NCBI GenBank assembly: GCA_002685335.1
Contig: NYWY01000063.1
Coordinates: 1-26,215, forward strand
Source of the DNA: Planctomycetaceae bacterium
GTDB taxonomy: Bacteria; Planctomycetota; Phycisphaerae; Phycisphaerales; SM1A02
DNA length: 26,215 nt
Reading direction: 5' to 3'
Part shown: positions 7,393-16,475 of the stretch, piece after piece
Position numbering within the stretch: position 1 is the stretch's first letter
How the letters are laid out: each line of letters begins with the position of its first letter
Position numbers and translations under genes: made by a program
The notes under the pieces: generated by a model
The model's input: the letters and a program-made list of their open reading frames with translations, nothing else
Told to the model about the DNA's origin: nothing
Database searches by the model: none

Positions 7393-10300
7393 TCAGCCAC
7401 CTTCGACCGAACGCTCCACGATCGCCCGAACCACCCGGGCGAGGTCCATCGAACCACCCCGGAAGCATTCGAGGTGCGAAGTCGGGATTTCAACCACCTC
7501 CACCGACCTCGCCAACGTGCTCCAGCCGAGATCCCTGGTCCCCCCCACCGATCCAAAATCAGTCTCGGTCGTCCGCAGCACGGTCACGTCGATCGGTGCG
7601 GGTTTGGGGTCGTAGTACCGCATCGCCTCGAAACCCGCGGCCACCACGCCCCGCAACGATTGAAGCGTCCGACCGCGAGCATTGCCCCCCATGCGGTCGA
7701 GAATCCCGGCCGGAAGCACGTTCTGGAATCGCATCTTCCATTCACCGGGATTCATGAAGCGGGAAGCCAGTGACCGACGGCTCGCAAGTCCCAGAGGAGT
7801 CGAATCGATGACCACCACCCTCGGGGGTGGACCCGAAGCGGCCAGGCTTCGAGCGACTTCGAAGGCGACGAATCCGCCCAACGAATACCCCAGCAACACG
7901 GATGCCTGTCCGCTCCCGGCGACGATTCGATCCGTGAAGATCCGAGCCAGATCGGGGATCCGACGAAGCGGCTCCGCCCGGCCGGCGGTGCCGGGATAGG
8001 GGAGCCCGTGAATCGGCAGCCATTCAGGAAGACCATCGACGATCGACTGGAAGCTGAACACCGTGCCGCCCACTCCCGGAATGCAGTAGAGACCACGTCC
8101 GTGCGGCGAAGCTCCGACCTGCAGACTGACGAGATCGGCATCCTCGCGATCGATCTCCTCCGCGATCCGCGAAGCGATCGCCATCGCGCTCCCCCCCTCC
8201 AGCACGTCGACCATCGCCACTGGTCGAGCGACTCGACACTCGAGTTCGATCGCCAGACGGAGAAGATCGAGCGAATCCAGACCGATCTCCCGAAGCGACT
8301 GCCTCGAATCCACGGAGGGACGCGATGCGATTTCGGCGATCGCCTTTCGGACGATCTCGAGCAGTTCCCCTTCCCGCGGCCCGACGACTGAAGCCCGCGC
8401 CTCGGCTGCCAAGTCCTCCTCCGAGTTCACCTTGAGCAGTGCTTCCGAGATGCGACGGCGATCCGGTTTGCCGTTTCGAGTCACGGGAATCGTCTCGACG
8501 ATCCGAATGACCGCCGGAACCTCCCACTCCGGGAGCCGACCAGTGAGGGCGGACCGGATTCCAGCGGCGTCGATTTCACGTTCCGGTTCCGGAACCACCA
8601 CCGATGCGAGGCGGCTGCGATCTCCATCATCCAGCAGCGTGGCACAGGCATCTCGGATGCCGGGCAGACTTCGGATCATGGTCTCGATGGCCCCCAGTTC
8701 GATTCGCCGGCCCGAAACCTTCACTTGGGCATCGAGCCGCCCTCCGAATTCGATTCGCCCGTCGACTTGCCAACGAGCGCGATCCCCGGTGCGATATTGA
8801 ACCTCATTTGTCCGTGGGTTCCGCTCGAATCCTTCTTGAACCCGGGCGGTTCCATCTCGCCCGAGGTACCCGAGCCCGACTCCCGTACCGGTGGCCAGCA
8901 GTTCTCCGAAGCGTCCCGGAGGCACGTCCCGCCCCGAGCGATCGACGATTCGAAGACGCGACCCTCGGATGGGTCGACCCACTGGAATCGCCGTCCGGTC
9001 CACGCCTCCAGCCACCAGTGACTCACAGGCGGTGAAGACGGTGTTCTCCGTCGGACCGTATCCATTGATCAGCGCGATCTCGGGCCGTCGGTCCAAGAGA
9101 CGCCGCACGTGGTCGGCGGAAACGACATCTCCTCCGGTGAGAACCACGTCGAGATCCTGAAAGAACTCGGGCATGGCATCCACGGCGAGGTGGAAGATCG
9201 CCGCGGTCAGCCAGCAGCCCCGAACCTCGTCCCGTTGCATCCTCGCGTGCAGCCCACCAAGGTCCGCTCCTCCACCCTCCCAGCAACAGACGGTCCCGCC
9301 GTTGAGCAACGGCCACCAGATCTCCAGGGTCGATGCGTCGAAAGCGAGCGGCGCGGCGTGAAGCATGCGAAAACCGGGCCCGCCCGGCAGGAACCAGGGG
9401 TCGTCGACCAGTCGCAGAACCGCTCGATGAGGAATGACGGCCCCGCGTGGCTCTCCGGTCGTGCCCGACGTGAACATCGCGTAGAACGGAGAATCACCAT
9501 CGGTCACCGCGTCCTCGAAATCCGATCGAACGCCTCGAATCGCGCGCGGATCGATCACGGTCGAGATTCCGGGAATCCTCGAAACGTCGCCTCCGACGAC
9601 CAACGCCGCCAGGGGCCGGCTGGCGGCGATCTGCGCGGCCTGCCGTTCCGGCGGCGTGCCTTCGTCCAGCGGTACGAACCATCCGCCGGCCCGGACCACC
9701 CCGATCATGCCTGCGATCGTGGCGGCGGATCTCGGCCCCGCGACCGCGATCGCGCGACCGTGGGTTTCACCGACCCGGCCTCGGATTTCCGCGGCGATCG
9801 ACGCCGACCACCGATCGAGTTCCCGGTAGGAGATCGTCCCGTCACGGTCGATCACCGCGGGTGCGTCCGAATCGATTCCGACCCGACGAAGGAAACCTTC
9901 GATGATGTTGGAGGGCGCGAGTGGCGGAGGCCGATCGTCATCGCCTCGACCGAACACTTCGATCCGGTTTCGCTGTACGACATCCAGACCGTCGAGGTCG
10001 CCGAGCAACGACGCGGATCCCTCCGATTCCTCCATCGCGATGTGAATTCTCTCAAGCATCGACATCACCCGATTCAGGAAGGCCTTTGGCTCCTCCCCAT
10101 CGAGCACGCTCGGCTCGACGTCCACCGCCACGGGAGCCTTCCCACCTTCGGCGGGTACGACCAATGCGGCCCGGAAGACGCCGGCCCCGGTCGAAGTCCA
10201 TCGAATCGACGCCCCTTCGAAGTGACGGACCACGTCATCCCGGGTGAGCACCCCGTCGAGCGGAGGCCGCACGAACGACGAATCCGGTTCCAGACCACGC

Positions 10301-13300
10301 ACGATCCGACCCAGAGCGCCGTTTCGGTGTTCAAGCCCCTCTCCGATCGTCACCGCGACCTCCCGCAGGGTCTTCTCCAGGGAACGGTCGTCCTCGATCG
10401 CGATCGCCACCGGCAGAATCGAGGCGCCCAGGCCCGTCTCATCGAAATCGGTGGCGAACGGAACCCCGATCACCACCTTTTCACGTCCGGACGCCCGGCC
10501 CAGCACGATGGCCCAGGCCACCAGGGCCGGGACGATTCTCGCCATGCCGAGTCCCGCCGCGACATCCGCGGCCCGCCGAAAGATGGTTCCACCTCGGTGA
10601 TCGATCGCCACCGCCCGGGAAACGACGCCATCGAAATCCGAATCCGGAAGTCCCATCTCCCCCAGAGTGCTTCGAAGGTGCTCCGTCCACCAGGCATCAT
10701 CCGCTTCACATTCCACCGATACCAACGGCGAATCCGGCTCGGAACCGGCATGCTCCTGACCGGTGATGATCTCTTCGATGATCCTCTGCGCGGTCCGCCC
10801 GTCCACCGCCGCGTGGTGAATCACCACGAGCAGCGAGGTCGTGCCGTCCGGTTCGAGCCAGGTGGCCATGCGCCACGGCAGACCTTCGGCGATGCGAAGT
10901 GGATGTCGGAGCACGCGGGCCAGCACCGCGTCGGTCGGGCGCTCGTCGAAGGCTTCGAGATCGAATGGCACCGAATCCGAGATCGGGATCAGACGCTCTC
11001 CCAGTTCCGCCCGCCGAGCAGTCCGAAGCGTGGGATGCCTTCGCCGGACCAGGGCGAGTCTTCGACCGATGTCTTCGATCGGAACGGATCGGGGGAATCG
11101 GATGGTCCAGGCCAGATGGAAGGCTCCTTCCGCCGCCAGCGCCTCTTCCGCGAGCACGTCCCGAACCAGTGGATCCAGGGGATGCCATTCCTCGGGGGCG
11201 AGCGTCTCTTTTTCGACCTGCTTTTCGGTCGCCGAGGAGTCGGAGTCGAGGTCGGTCCCCGATTCCGACGGCGTCTCCGCTTCGACCGTCGATCCCACCA
11301 GGCCTCGAAGTTCGGAAAGTCCGAGCCCGAGGATTCGAGCCACCGGCAGCTCGACGCCATGTCGTTCGAGCAATGCCAGCTGGAGTCGAATCGCACCAAG
11401 GCTGTCGATACCCATGACGCCGAGGCTGCGGGCTTCCAGGGCCTGGTCGCCCTCATCCCGAACCGTGTCGTCGGCCAGCCGACCGAGGACGTCCGAGACG
11501 GTCCAGCCCGCGCCGCCCGGTCTGATCGTCCGGACCGTGACGGTCCGCCTCAGCCGGTTTCGGTCCACCTTGCCATTGCTCGACCGCGGAAGCGCGTCGA
11601 CCGCCTGAAGTTGATCCGGCACCATCCAGGGTGGGAGGCGATCCCGGATTCGACGAAGACAGTCCGCGAGTTCCTCCGTGCTGGCCGGACCGGTGACGAA
11701 TGCGAGGAGACGCTGCGAATCCACGGAGTCGGATTCGTCTTCCCCGGCAACCGTGAGCACCGCGGCGTCCCGGACCGGTTCGAGCTCCACCAATGCAGCT
11801 TCGATCTCGCCGGGCTCGACCCGATATCCGGAGATCTTCATCTGGCGATCGGACCGCCCGAGGAATTCGATCCCGCCGCGAGGGCCGATCTTCCCCCGAT
11901 CCCCCGTGCGATATCGACGACGCTCGGCGTCATCGACCTCGAAACCACCGGTCGAATCGCCGAGGTAACCAAGCGCGACCGCATCACCCTCGATCACGAT
12001 CTCACCCGACTCGCCGATCGTCACGGACGCTCCCTGCTCGTCCTCGATCCGGATCCGGACTCCATCGATCGGATTTCCGATCGAGGGCAGCGCCGGCCAG
12101 GTCGAGGGCTCGGTACCAAGATCGAAATGGGTCGCCACGTGGGTTTCGGTGGGACCGTACTGATTGACGATCCGCAAAGGACGGGCCATCGATGCCACGG
12201 CGAGTCTGATCCCCTCGTCGATTCGCAATTGCTCGCCGGCGCACACGATCTCCCGAAGGCAATCGGGAAATCCACCCCGGCAACCGGCGGCCAGGGCTCT
12301 CAGGACCAGCGGTGGCAGGTGCAACCTGGTGATTCCCTCCGCTTGGATGAATCGAGCGAGCGCCGTGGGGTCTCGTCGAACCTCCAGGGGTATCGAGATC
12401 ACCGCACCCCGACTCGCCCAGGTCGAGAAGAACTCCTGGAAGGCCACATCGAACCCCAGAGGCGCGAACTGTCCGGTCCGAACCGCGACGGCCGCCGGAG
12501 TCCGCCGGCGTTCGTGCTCGATCAGTCCGGCCAGACCACCGTGGTGCATCCGAACCGCCTTCGGTTCACCGGTCGAACCACTGGTGAACAGGACGTAACA
12601 CGGCTGATCGGGATCGATCGAAGGCAGATCGCCACCGGTGTTGGCGGCCGGAGGATCGTCGACGAAGACCAACGGGATCGAAAGCCTCGACGCATCGATC
12701 GCGTGGTTCGCGGTCTTGACCAGTTCCGACGAGGTGACGACGACCGCCACCGGTCGGGATCGTCGAAGAAGGTCCGCCACCCTGGAGACCGGGGCTTCGG
12801 GCGGGATCGGCATCGCCGCGCCGCCGGCCCGCATTGCCGCGAGCACCGCAAGACTCGTCTGGCGGGAGGGGCCGCCGAGGATCGCGATCGGAGATCCCGG
12901 GTCGAAATCCGTTGAGACCCGGGCGCGGATCGACGTGGCGAGACGATCTCCGAACTCGTCGAGCTGCTGGAAGGTCCACGCTCCGTGCTGATCCCGAACC
13001 GCCGGCGCGGTCGGATCCTCCCTCCCCGCCTGTCGGACGATCTCGGGCAGAGCTCGACGAATTCCGGGGTTCAGTGGTTCACCTTCGGACACCGAGAGCT
13101 CGGCCTGAGGAAGGTCGTGAACGACCGGATCGAGTTCCGCCAGCACTGCTGCCAGCAGTTCGTCGGCGTCGGTCTCGCGGATCCAGGCCGGATCCACGTC
13201 GAGCTCGAGTCGACAACCATCGATTTCGAACCGTGCGATCAACAGGATCGGGAACGGCGTGTGACCGGTCGATGCGACTCGCCACGGCAGCGGAGCCACG

Positions 13301-14649
13301 GGCTCCCGATCACCTTCGACCACACCGACCACGAGGTCCAGCCAGGGCACCCGCCCGGCGATCGGCTCGATCGGTTCGGTACTCCGGAGAATCGACTCGA
13401 AGGCCACGGCCCGACGGCTTCGACCCTCACGAATCGCGGCCGCGATGCTGGACATCGAATCATCCGCCGCGACCGGAATCGGCAGCGTGTTGAGATACAT
13501 GCCGACGGTGTCGCGATCATCTGGATGGTCGCGACGGGACATCGGCACTCCGATCGGCATCGAACCCTCGGGTGCGATGCCGATTCCCGCCGCGGCGACC
13601 CGGACCGCCCGCAGCACCGCCGCGGTTCGAACCCCGCCGGCTTCGCGGATCCGGGCGTCGAGGCGCCGAACCGCCTTCGGATCCAGAAACGCGGTCCGCC
13701 GACGATCCCGGTCATCCGCGTCCGCCACCGATCTCAGATCGAGGCGGGCGGGAACCCGCTCCAACCTTCGACCCCACCACGCGGTCTCCTCTTCCGGCGG
13801 CGGCGCCAGGCTCTCTCGCAGACCCGTGTCTCGCTGATCCGTTCCAGCCGGCGATGGAGTTTCGAGGCCGCGGTCCATCGAAGCGACGGCGTTCAATTCC
13901 TGATGAAGTTCGTGGACGATCATTCGGAGCGACGGATCATCGACCGTCACATGGTGAAGCAGGAGCAGCAGGGACCGAAGCCGGCCATCCACCATCAATC
14001 CGCACGCTCTCCACGGATGACCACCGGAAACCGACGGAAGATTTCCGCCCATGCCCTCGATCAACCGACCGATCGACTCATCGTCGACATCGGGCACGCT
14101 CCGGGGTTCGATCACCACCATGCCGGGTCCCGGAGTCACCACCTGGCGAAGGGATCCCGGATCGCCTTCCACGGGAACGATGCCGGTTCGAAGTGCCGCA
14201 TGGCGGTGGACGAGCGTGCTCACCGCGGTCGAGAGATCACGCCACGTCGTGCCCTCGGGGAGTTCGACGACGAGCGGCACCAGGTATCCGCGATTTTCAG
14301 GCCGGAGACGTTCGGCGAGCCACTGGCTCGCCTGAGCCGCAGTCGCCGGTGCGTCGATCGACGCGGCCCGGCCCTCGGGTCGAGGCTCCACCGTCGATAC
14401 CGGCGCGGACTCCACCGCCGACCGGATGGATGACAACGTGATGGGTCCGTCGATCCCGTCCAGCGAAACGATGCGATTCGTGCGACGACGCAGTTCGAGT
14501 TCGAATCCGAGAAGATCGAGACTCGAGACACCGTGCGTTCGAAGATCGACTCCGTCTTCGATCGGACCCACCAGCGCAGACCAACAGGCATCCACGGTGG
14601 ATGATCCAGCCGCGAGATCGTCGGTCGGGGGTGTGCGATCGGGAGTCAC
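7393..14649 (-). CDS. Nonribosomal peptide synthetase, PCP-C-A-PCP-C-A-PCP-TE
   Basis: 2418 residues, GTG start with only a weak ribosome-binding site. Domains in order: carrier 1 at about 15-85 (phosphopantetheine Ser43 in GVSSL); condensation 1 at about 100-510 (HHVTVDD 232-238, the usual final Gly being Asp); adenylation 1 at about 530-1035 (FTSGSTGEPKA 688-698, YGPTE 831-835, YRTGD 913-917, NGKVDR 1025-1030); carrier 2 (Ser1083); condensation 2 at about 1155-1540 (HHAAVDG 1278-1284); adenylation 2 at about 1580-2075 (FTSGTTGEPRG 1726-1736, YGPTE 1864-1868, YRTGD 1952-1956, NGKPDR 2059-2064); carrier 3 (Ser2126); type I thioesterase at about 2180-2418 (GYSLGG with Ser2256, Asp2282, His2392). 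All domains look functional. No epimerase, methyltransferase, separate ligase or phosphopantetheinyl transferase is visible. The starter must be supplied to carrier 1 in trans; two residues are then added and the chain is released. Confidence 0.95.
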   Translation of the reverse strand: MTPDRTPPTDDLAAGSSTVDACWSALVGPIEDGVDLRTHGVSSLDLLGFELELRRRTNRIVSLDGIDGPITLSSIRSAVESAPVSTVEPRPEGRAASIDAPATAAQASQWLAERLRPENRGYLVPLVVELPEGTTWRDLSTAVSTLVHRHAALRTGIVPVEGDPGSLRQVVTPGPGMVVIEPRSVPDVDDESIGRLIEGMGGNLPSVSGGHPWRACGLMVDGRLRSLLLLLHHVTVDDPSLRMIVHELHQELNAVASMDRGLETPSPAGTDQRDTGLRESLAPPPEEETAWWGRRLERVPARLDLRSVADADDRDRRRTAFLDPKAVRRLDARIREAGGVRTAAVLRAVRVAAAGIGIAPEGSMPIGVPMSRRDHPDDRDTVGMYLNTLPIPVAADDSMSSIAAAIREGRSRRAVAFESILRSTEPIEPIAGRVPWLDLVVGVVEGDREPVAPLPWRVASTGHTPFPILLIARFEIDGCRLELDVDPAWIRETDADELLAAVLAELDPVVHDLPQAELSVSEGEPLNPGIRRALPEIVRQAGREDPTAPAVRDQHGAWTFQQLDEFGDRLATSIRARVSTDFDPGSPIAILGGPSRQTSLAVLAAMRAGGAAMPIPPEAPVSRVADLLRRSRPVAVVVTSSELVKTANHAIDASRLSIPLVFVDDPPAANTGGDLPSIDPDQPCYVLFTSGSTGEPKAVRMHHGGLAGLIEHERRRTPAAVAVRTGQFAPLGFDVAFQEFFSTWASRGAVISIPLEVRRDPTALARFIQAEGITRLHLPPLVLRALAAGCRGGFPDCLREIVCAGEQLRIDEGIRLAVASMARPLRIVNQYGPTETHVATHFDLGTEPSTWPALPSIGNPIDGVRIRIEDEQGASVTIGESGEIVIEGDAVALGYLGDSTGGFEVDDAERRRYRTGDRGKIGPRGGIEFLGRSDRQMKISGYRVEPGEIEAALVELEPVRDAAVLTVAGEDESDSVDSQRLLAFVTGPASTEELADCLRRIRDRLPPWMVPDQLQAVDALPRSSNGKVDRNRLRRTVTVRTIRPGGAGWTVSDVLGRLADDTVRDEGDQALEARSLGVMGIDSLGAIRLQLALLERHGVELPVARILGLGLSELRGLVGSTVEAETPSESGTDLDSDSSATEKQVEKETLAPEEWHPLDPLVRDVLAEEALAAEGAFHLAWTIRFPRSVPIEDIGRRLALVRRRHPTLRTARRAELGERLIPISDSVPFDLEAFDERPTDAVLARVLRHPLRIAEGLPWRMATWLEPDGTTSLLVVIHHAAVDGRTAQRIIEEIITGQEHAGSEPDSPLVSVECEADDAWWTEHLRSTLGEMGLPDSDFDGVVSRAVAIDHRGGTIFRRAADVAAGLGMARIVPALVAWAIVLGRASGREKVVIGVPFATDFDETGLGASILPVAIAIEDDRSLEKTLREVAVTIGEGLEHRNGALGRIVRGLEPDSSFVRPPLDGVLTRDDVVRHFEGASIRWTSTGAGVFRAALVVPAEGGKAPVAVDVEPSVLDGEEPKAFLNRVMSMLERIHIAMEESEGSASLLGDLDGLDVVQRNRIEVFGRGDDDRPPPLAPSNIIEGFLRRVGIDSDAPAVIDRDGTISYRELDRWSASIAAEIRGRVGETHGRAIAVAGPRSAATIAGMIGVVRAGGWFVPLDEGTPPERQAAQIAASRPLAALVVGGDVSRIPGISTVIDPRAIRGVRSDFEDAVTDGDSPFYAMFTSGTTGEPRGAVIPHRAVLRLVDDPWFLPGGPGFRMLHAAPLAFDASTLEIWWPLLNGGTVCCWEGGGADLGGLHARMQRDEVRGCWLTAAIFHLAVDAMPEFFQDLDVVLTGGDVVSADHVRRLLDRRPEIALINGYGPTENTVFTACESLVAGGVDRTAIPVGRPIRGSRLRIVDRSGRDVPPGRFGELLATGTGVGLGYLGRDGTARVQEGFERNPRTNEVQYRTGDRARWQVDGRIEFGGRLDAQVKVSGRRIELGAIETMIRSLPGIRDACATLLDDGDRSRLASVVVPEPEREIDAAGIRSALTGRLPEWEVPAVIRIVETIPVTRNGKPDRRRISEALLKVNSEEDLAAEARASVVGPREGELLEIVRKAIAEIASRPSVDSRQSLREIGLDSLDLLRLAIELECRVARPVAMVDVLEGGSAMAIASRIAEEIDREDADLVSLQVGASPHGRGLYCIPGVGGTVFSFQSIVDGLPEWLPIHGLPYPGTAGRAEPLRRIPDLARIFTDRIVAGSGQASVLLGYSLGGFVAFEVARSLAASGPPPRVVVIDSTPLGLASRRSLASRFMNPGEWKMRFQNVLPAGILDRMGGNARGRTLQSLRGVVAAGFEAMRYYDPKPAPIDVTVLRTTETDFGSVGGTRDLGWSTLARSVEVVEIPTSHLECFRGGSMDLARVVRAIVERSVEGG

Positions 14650-14784
14650 GCCTTGAATCTCGATCCTTCGTCACCGACGTCCTCCGACTCAGGTGAGCAG
14701 GCAGGATCCGGTTCTAAGATATCGACGATTGATCAAGGCCCCTGCAGCCGGATCCGCGTTCGATTTCAAACCAAAAATGAATTT
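14650..14784. promoter_or_regulatory. Spacer upstream of the peptide synthetase with long-loop inverted repeat
   Basis: This 135-base gap separates the barrel-only gene from the synthetase on the minus strand and is locally richer in A/T than its surroundings. GGATCCGG (14704-14711) and CCGGATCC (14748-14755) are perfect inverted arms about 36 bases apart. Between them lie the short palindromes GATATC and TTGATCAA. On the minus strand TTGATC could be a -35-like box, but no matching -10 is clear. A separate promoter or operator for the synthetase is possible but not shown. Confidence 0.3.
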
Positions 14785-16404
14785 TCAGAATTCGAATCGA
14801 CCACTCAGACGCGCCCGGAGGACCGAGCTGCGGCCCTCCAAGGCGATCACCGGCAGGTCCTGCTCGACCGAGACCGAAATGGAAGCCTGATGATCGAGGG
14901 TCCAGCCGATCGCATGTCCGAGGGTTATCCGGGAGGTCGAGGCGTCGTATCCGAACCGGCTGCGAACCGTTGCCATACGCCCGACTCCGAAACCGCCATC
15001 AACCGCCGCGCGGAGCGTCTCATTCAACCGACGATCATCCAGACTTCGGTCCGCGGCCAGCGTCCCGCCGATCTGGACGCCACCTCCGGGTGACCATCGT
15101 GCTCCACCCTGCCAGGTCGCGAGGGTGCTGGCCTCGGCGTCACCGAAATCGACCTGCCCCTGCCATCTGATCGGGCGGCCTGGATCAGAAGAAATGCCGA
15201 CCCGATACCGGTCGTGCGTTTCGATCTCCGTCTCGGTCCTGGTCTCCGATCCGATCTCCGAATCGCCCCCCGAGTCCGGGAATTCCAACCTGGTGATTCG
15301 TTTGGACTGACGAAGGCCGAATTCGATTCGTTCACCGGTCTCCGTGACCAACCGGATGGCATCGATGTCGAGGTCGATCGCATTCGGATCCAGTTCAAGA
15401 TCCGTGTCCATCCGGGCCTTGATCGCGAATTCCCATCGCTGGAAGAAGGGAACCGCGTCGATCGGAAGTCCGCCCTCCAGCCTTCCGATCATCGCATGGC
15501 TGCCACGAACACCACTGGTGCCGAGTCCGGATTCGAATCCATCGCCGATCCGACGCCAACCGACGGTGTAGCGAAGACCCAGCAGGTCACCACCCAGGGA
15601 GGCACCGATCGCCGAGGAATCCGACTCGACGTCCATTCGCTCGCTCGAACCGAGTGTCTGCTGCATCCAGGCCTCCACCTGGTGTCCACCGATCTTCTGG
15701 CTGAAATCGAAGCCCAACAACGAGGTGTCGGCGTCCGACGCCCCGCCTCGAGTCGCGACGAATCCGAAACTGGTCTCTTTGGATGGCCGGAACTTCGCCC
15801 GAGTCGCCACGAAGGCGGCCCCGAGATCATCCTCAGCCCGGGAAGGCATGAACACCCGGTTCGATTCGAAAGGGTTGATTTCGCCGCCGAACACGCCTCC
15901 GAATCCAAGTCCGTTGAATGCCGTCGGGGCTCCGGTGAGACCGGTGACCGGATCATCGAGGGGCGCATCGATCTGCGCGAATTCCGGCCCGGTCCACCCG
16001 CGATCGATCGCACCCATGCGACCACCGATCACCACGGCGACCGAGAAGAGATCCTCCGGGTTCCAAGCCATCTCCAGGCCGCCGATTCCGAGGTCGCCAT
16101 CCTCCGCATCGGTCGGGGCCTCGATCCGACCGAATCCATCGATCACGGGCGGCGTGGTCTGCGGCTTCTTGACCAGGTCGAGGATGTCGAGATCCGGATG
16201 GTTCACCACCGATCCGGGACCAACCGGCAGGTGGATCCCGTCCAGATCGATGCCGCCGAACGAGGATGTCGCGAGGATCGATCCCGATACCGACGAGCCG
16301 ACTGAAACCGTGGCGACCAGCGTGCCGGGAACCAGCGATCTCACGACCCGCAAGCGAAGTCGATCAATCATCATGGTGGCGCATTCGATGGCCTCGTCCG
16401 GCAC
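14785..16404 (-). CDS. Outer-membrane beta-barrel protein, barrel-only paralogue of the DUF5916 neighbour
   Basis: 539 residues from a GTG at 16404, chosen because a perfect AGGAGGT lies 6 bases upstream. A hydrophobic N-terminal segment (about 21-46, LVPGTLVATVSVGSSVSGS) could be a signal peptide. The rest alternates short amphipathic strands and ends in RARLSGRFEF, the terminal-Phe signature of outer-membrane barrels. Residues about 244-366 line up with the barrel half of the protein encoded just upstream: AWMQQT, GWRRIGDGF and EFGLRQ here against AWFQQT, GWFVIGPDYF and EFGLRQ there, at nearly equal spacings. The carbohydrate-binding half and the RFPEKRDFFLEDSG motif are absent. An acidic loop (GSETRTETEIE) lies near residue 385. 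It is probably co-transcribed with its neighbour (71-base gap). Substrate unknown. Confidence 0.75.
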   Translation of the reverse strand: MPDEAIECATMMIDRLRLRVVRSLVPGTLVATVSVGSSVSGSILATSSFGGIDLDGIHLPVGPGSVVNHPDLDILDLVKKPQTTPPVIDGFGRIEAPTDAEDGDLGIGGLEMAWNPEDLFSVAVVIGGRMGAIDRGWTGPEFAQIDAPLDDPVTGLTGAPTAFNGLGFGGVFGGEINPFESNRVFMPSRAEDDLGAAFVATRAKFRPSKETSFGFVATRGGASDADTSLLGFDFSQKIGGHQVEAWMQQTLGSSERMDVESDSSAIGASLGGDLLGLRYTVGWRRIGDGFESGLGTSGVRGSHAMIGRLEGGLPIDAVPFFQRWEFAIKARMDTDLELDPNAIDLDIDAIRLVTETGERIEFGLRQSKRITRLEFPDSGGDSEIGSETRTETEIETHDRYRVGISSDPGRPIRWQGQVDFGDAEASTLATWQGGARWSPGGGVQIGGTLAADRSLDDRRLNETLRAAVDGGFGVGRMATVRSRFGYDASTSRITLGHAIGWTLDHQASISVSVEQDLPVIALEGRSSVLRARLSGRFEF

Positions 16405-16410
16405 TATCGG

Positions 16411-16417
16411 ACCTCCT
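16411..16417 (-). promoter_or_regulatory. Ribosome-binding site fixing the GTG start of the barrel-only gene
   Basis: AGGAGGT on the minus strand, 6 bases before the GTG at 16404. This strong match favours the GTG over the internal ATG pair at residues 11-12. Confidence 0.7.
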
Positions 16418-16475
16418 CGCGGTGGAATTCATCGTGTCGCGTGGTTCAACCGGCGACCCTCACCCGGGTTCATCG

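Noticed and set aside
6648..7556. A 302-codon minus-strand frame opposite the dioxygenase
   Set aside because: The dioxygenase has all iron ligands on the plus strand; this frame is its shadow.
9109..12915. A 1268-codon open frame on the plus strand, antisense to the peptide synthetase
   Set aside because: Its translation is rich in Arg, His, Asp, Gly and Pro with no recognisable domain. It mirrors the third-position GC bias of the synthetase, whose domains are unmistakable on the other strand.
12985..14433. A 482-codon plus-strand open frame opposite the first condensation domain
   Set aside because: Shadow of the synthetase frame; no motif and a biased composition.
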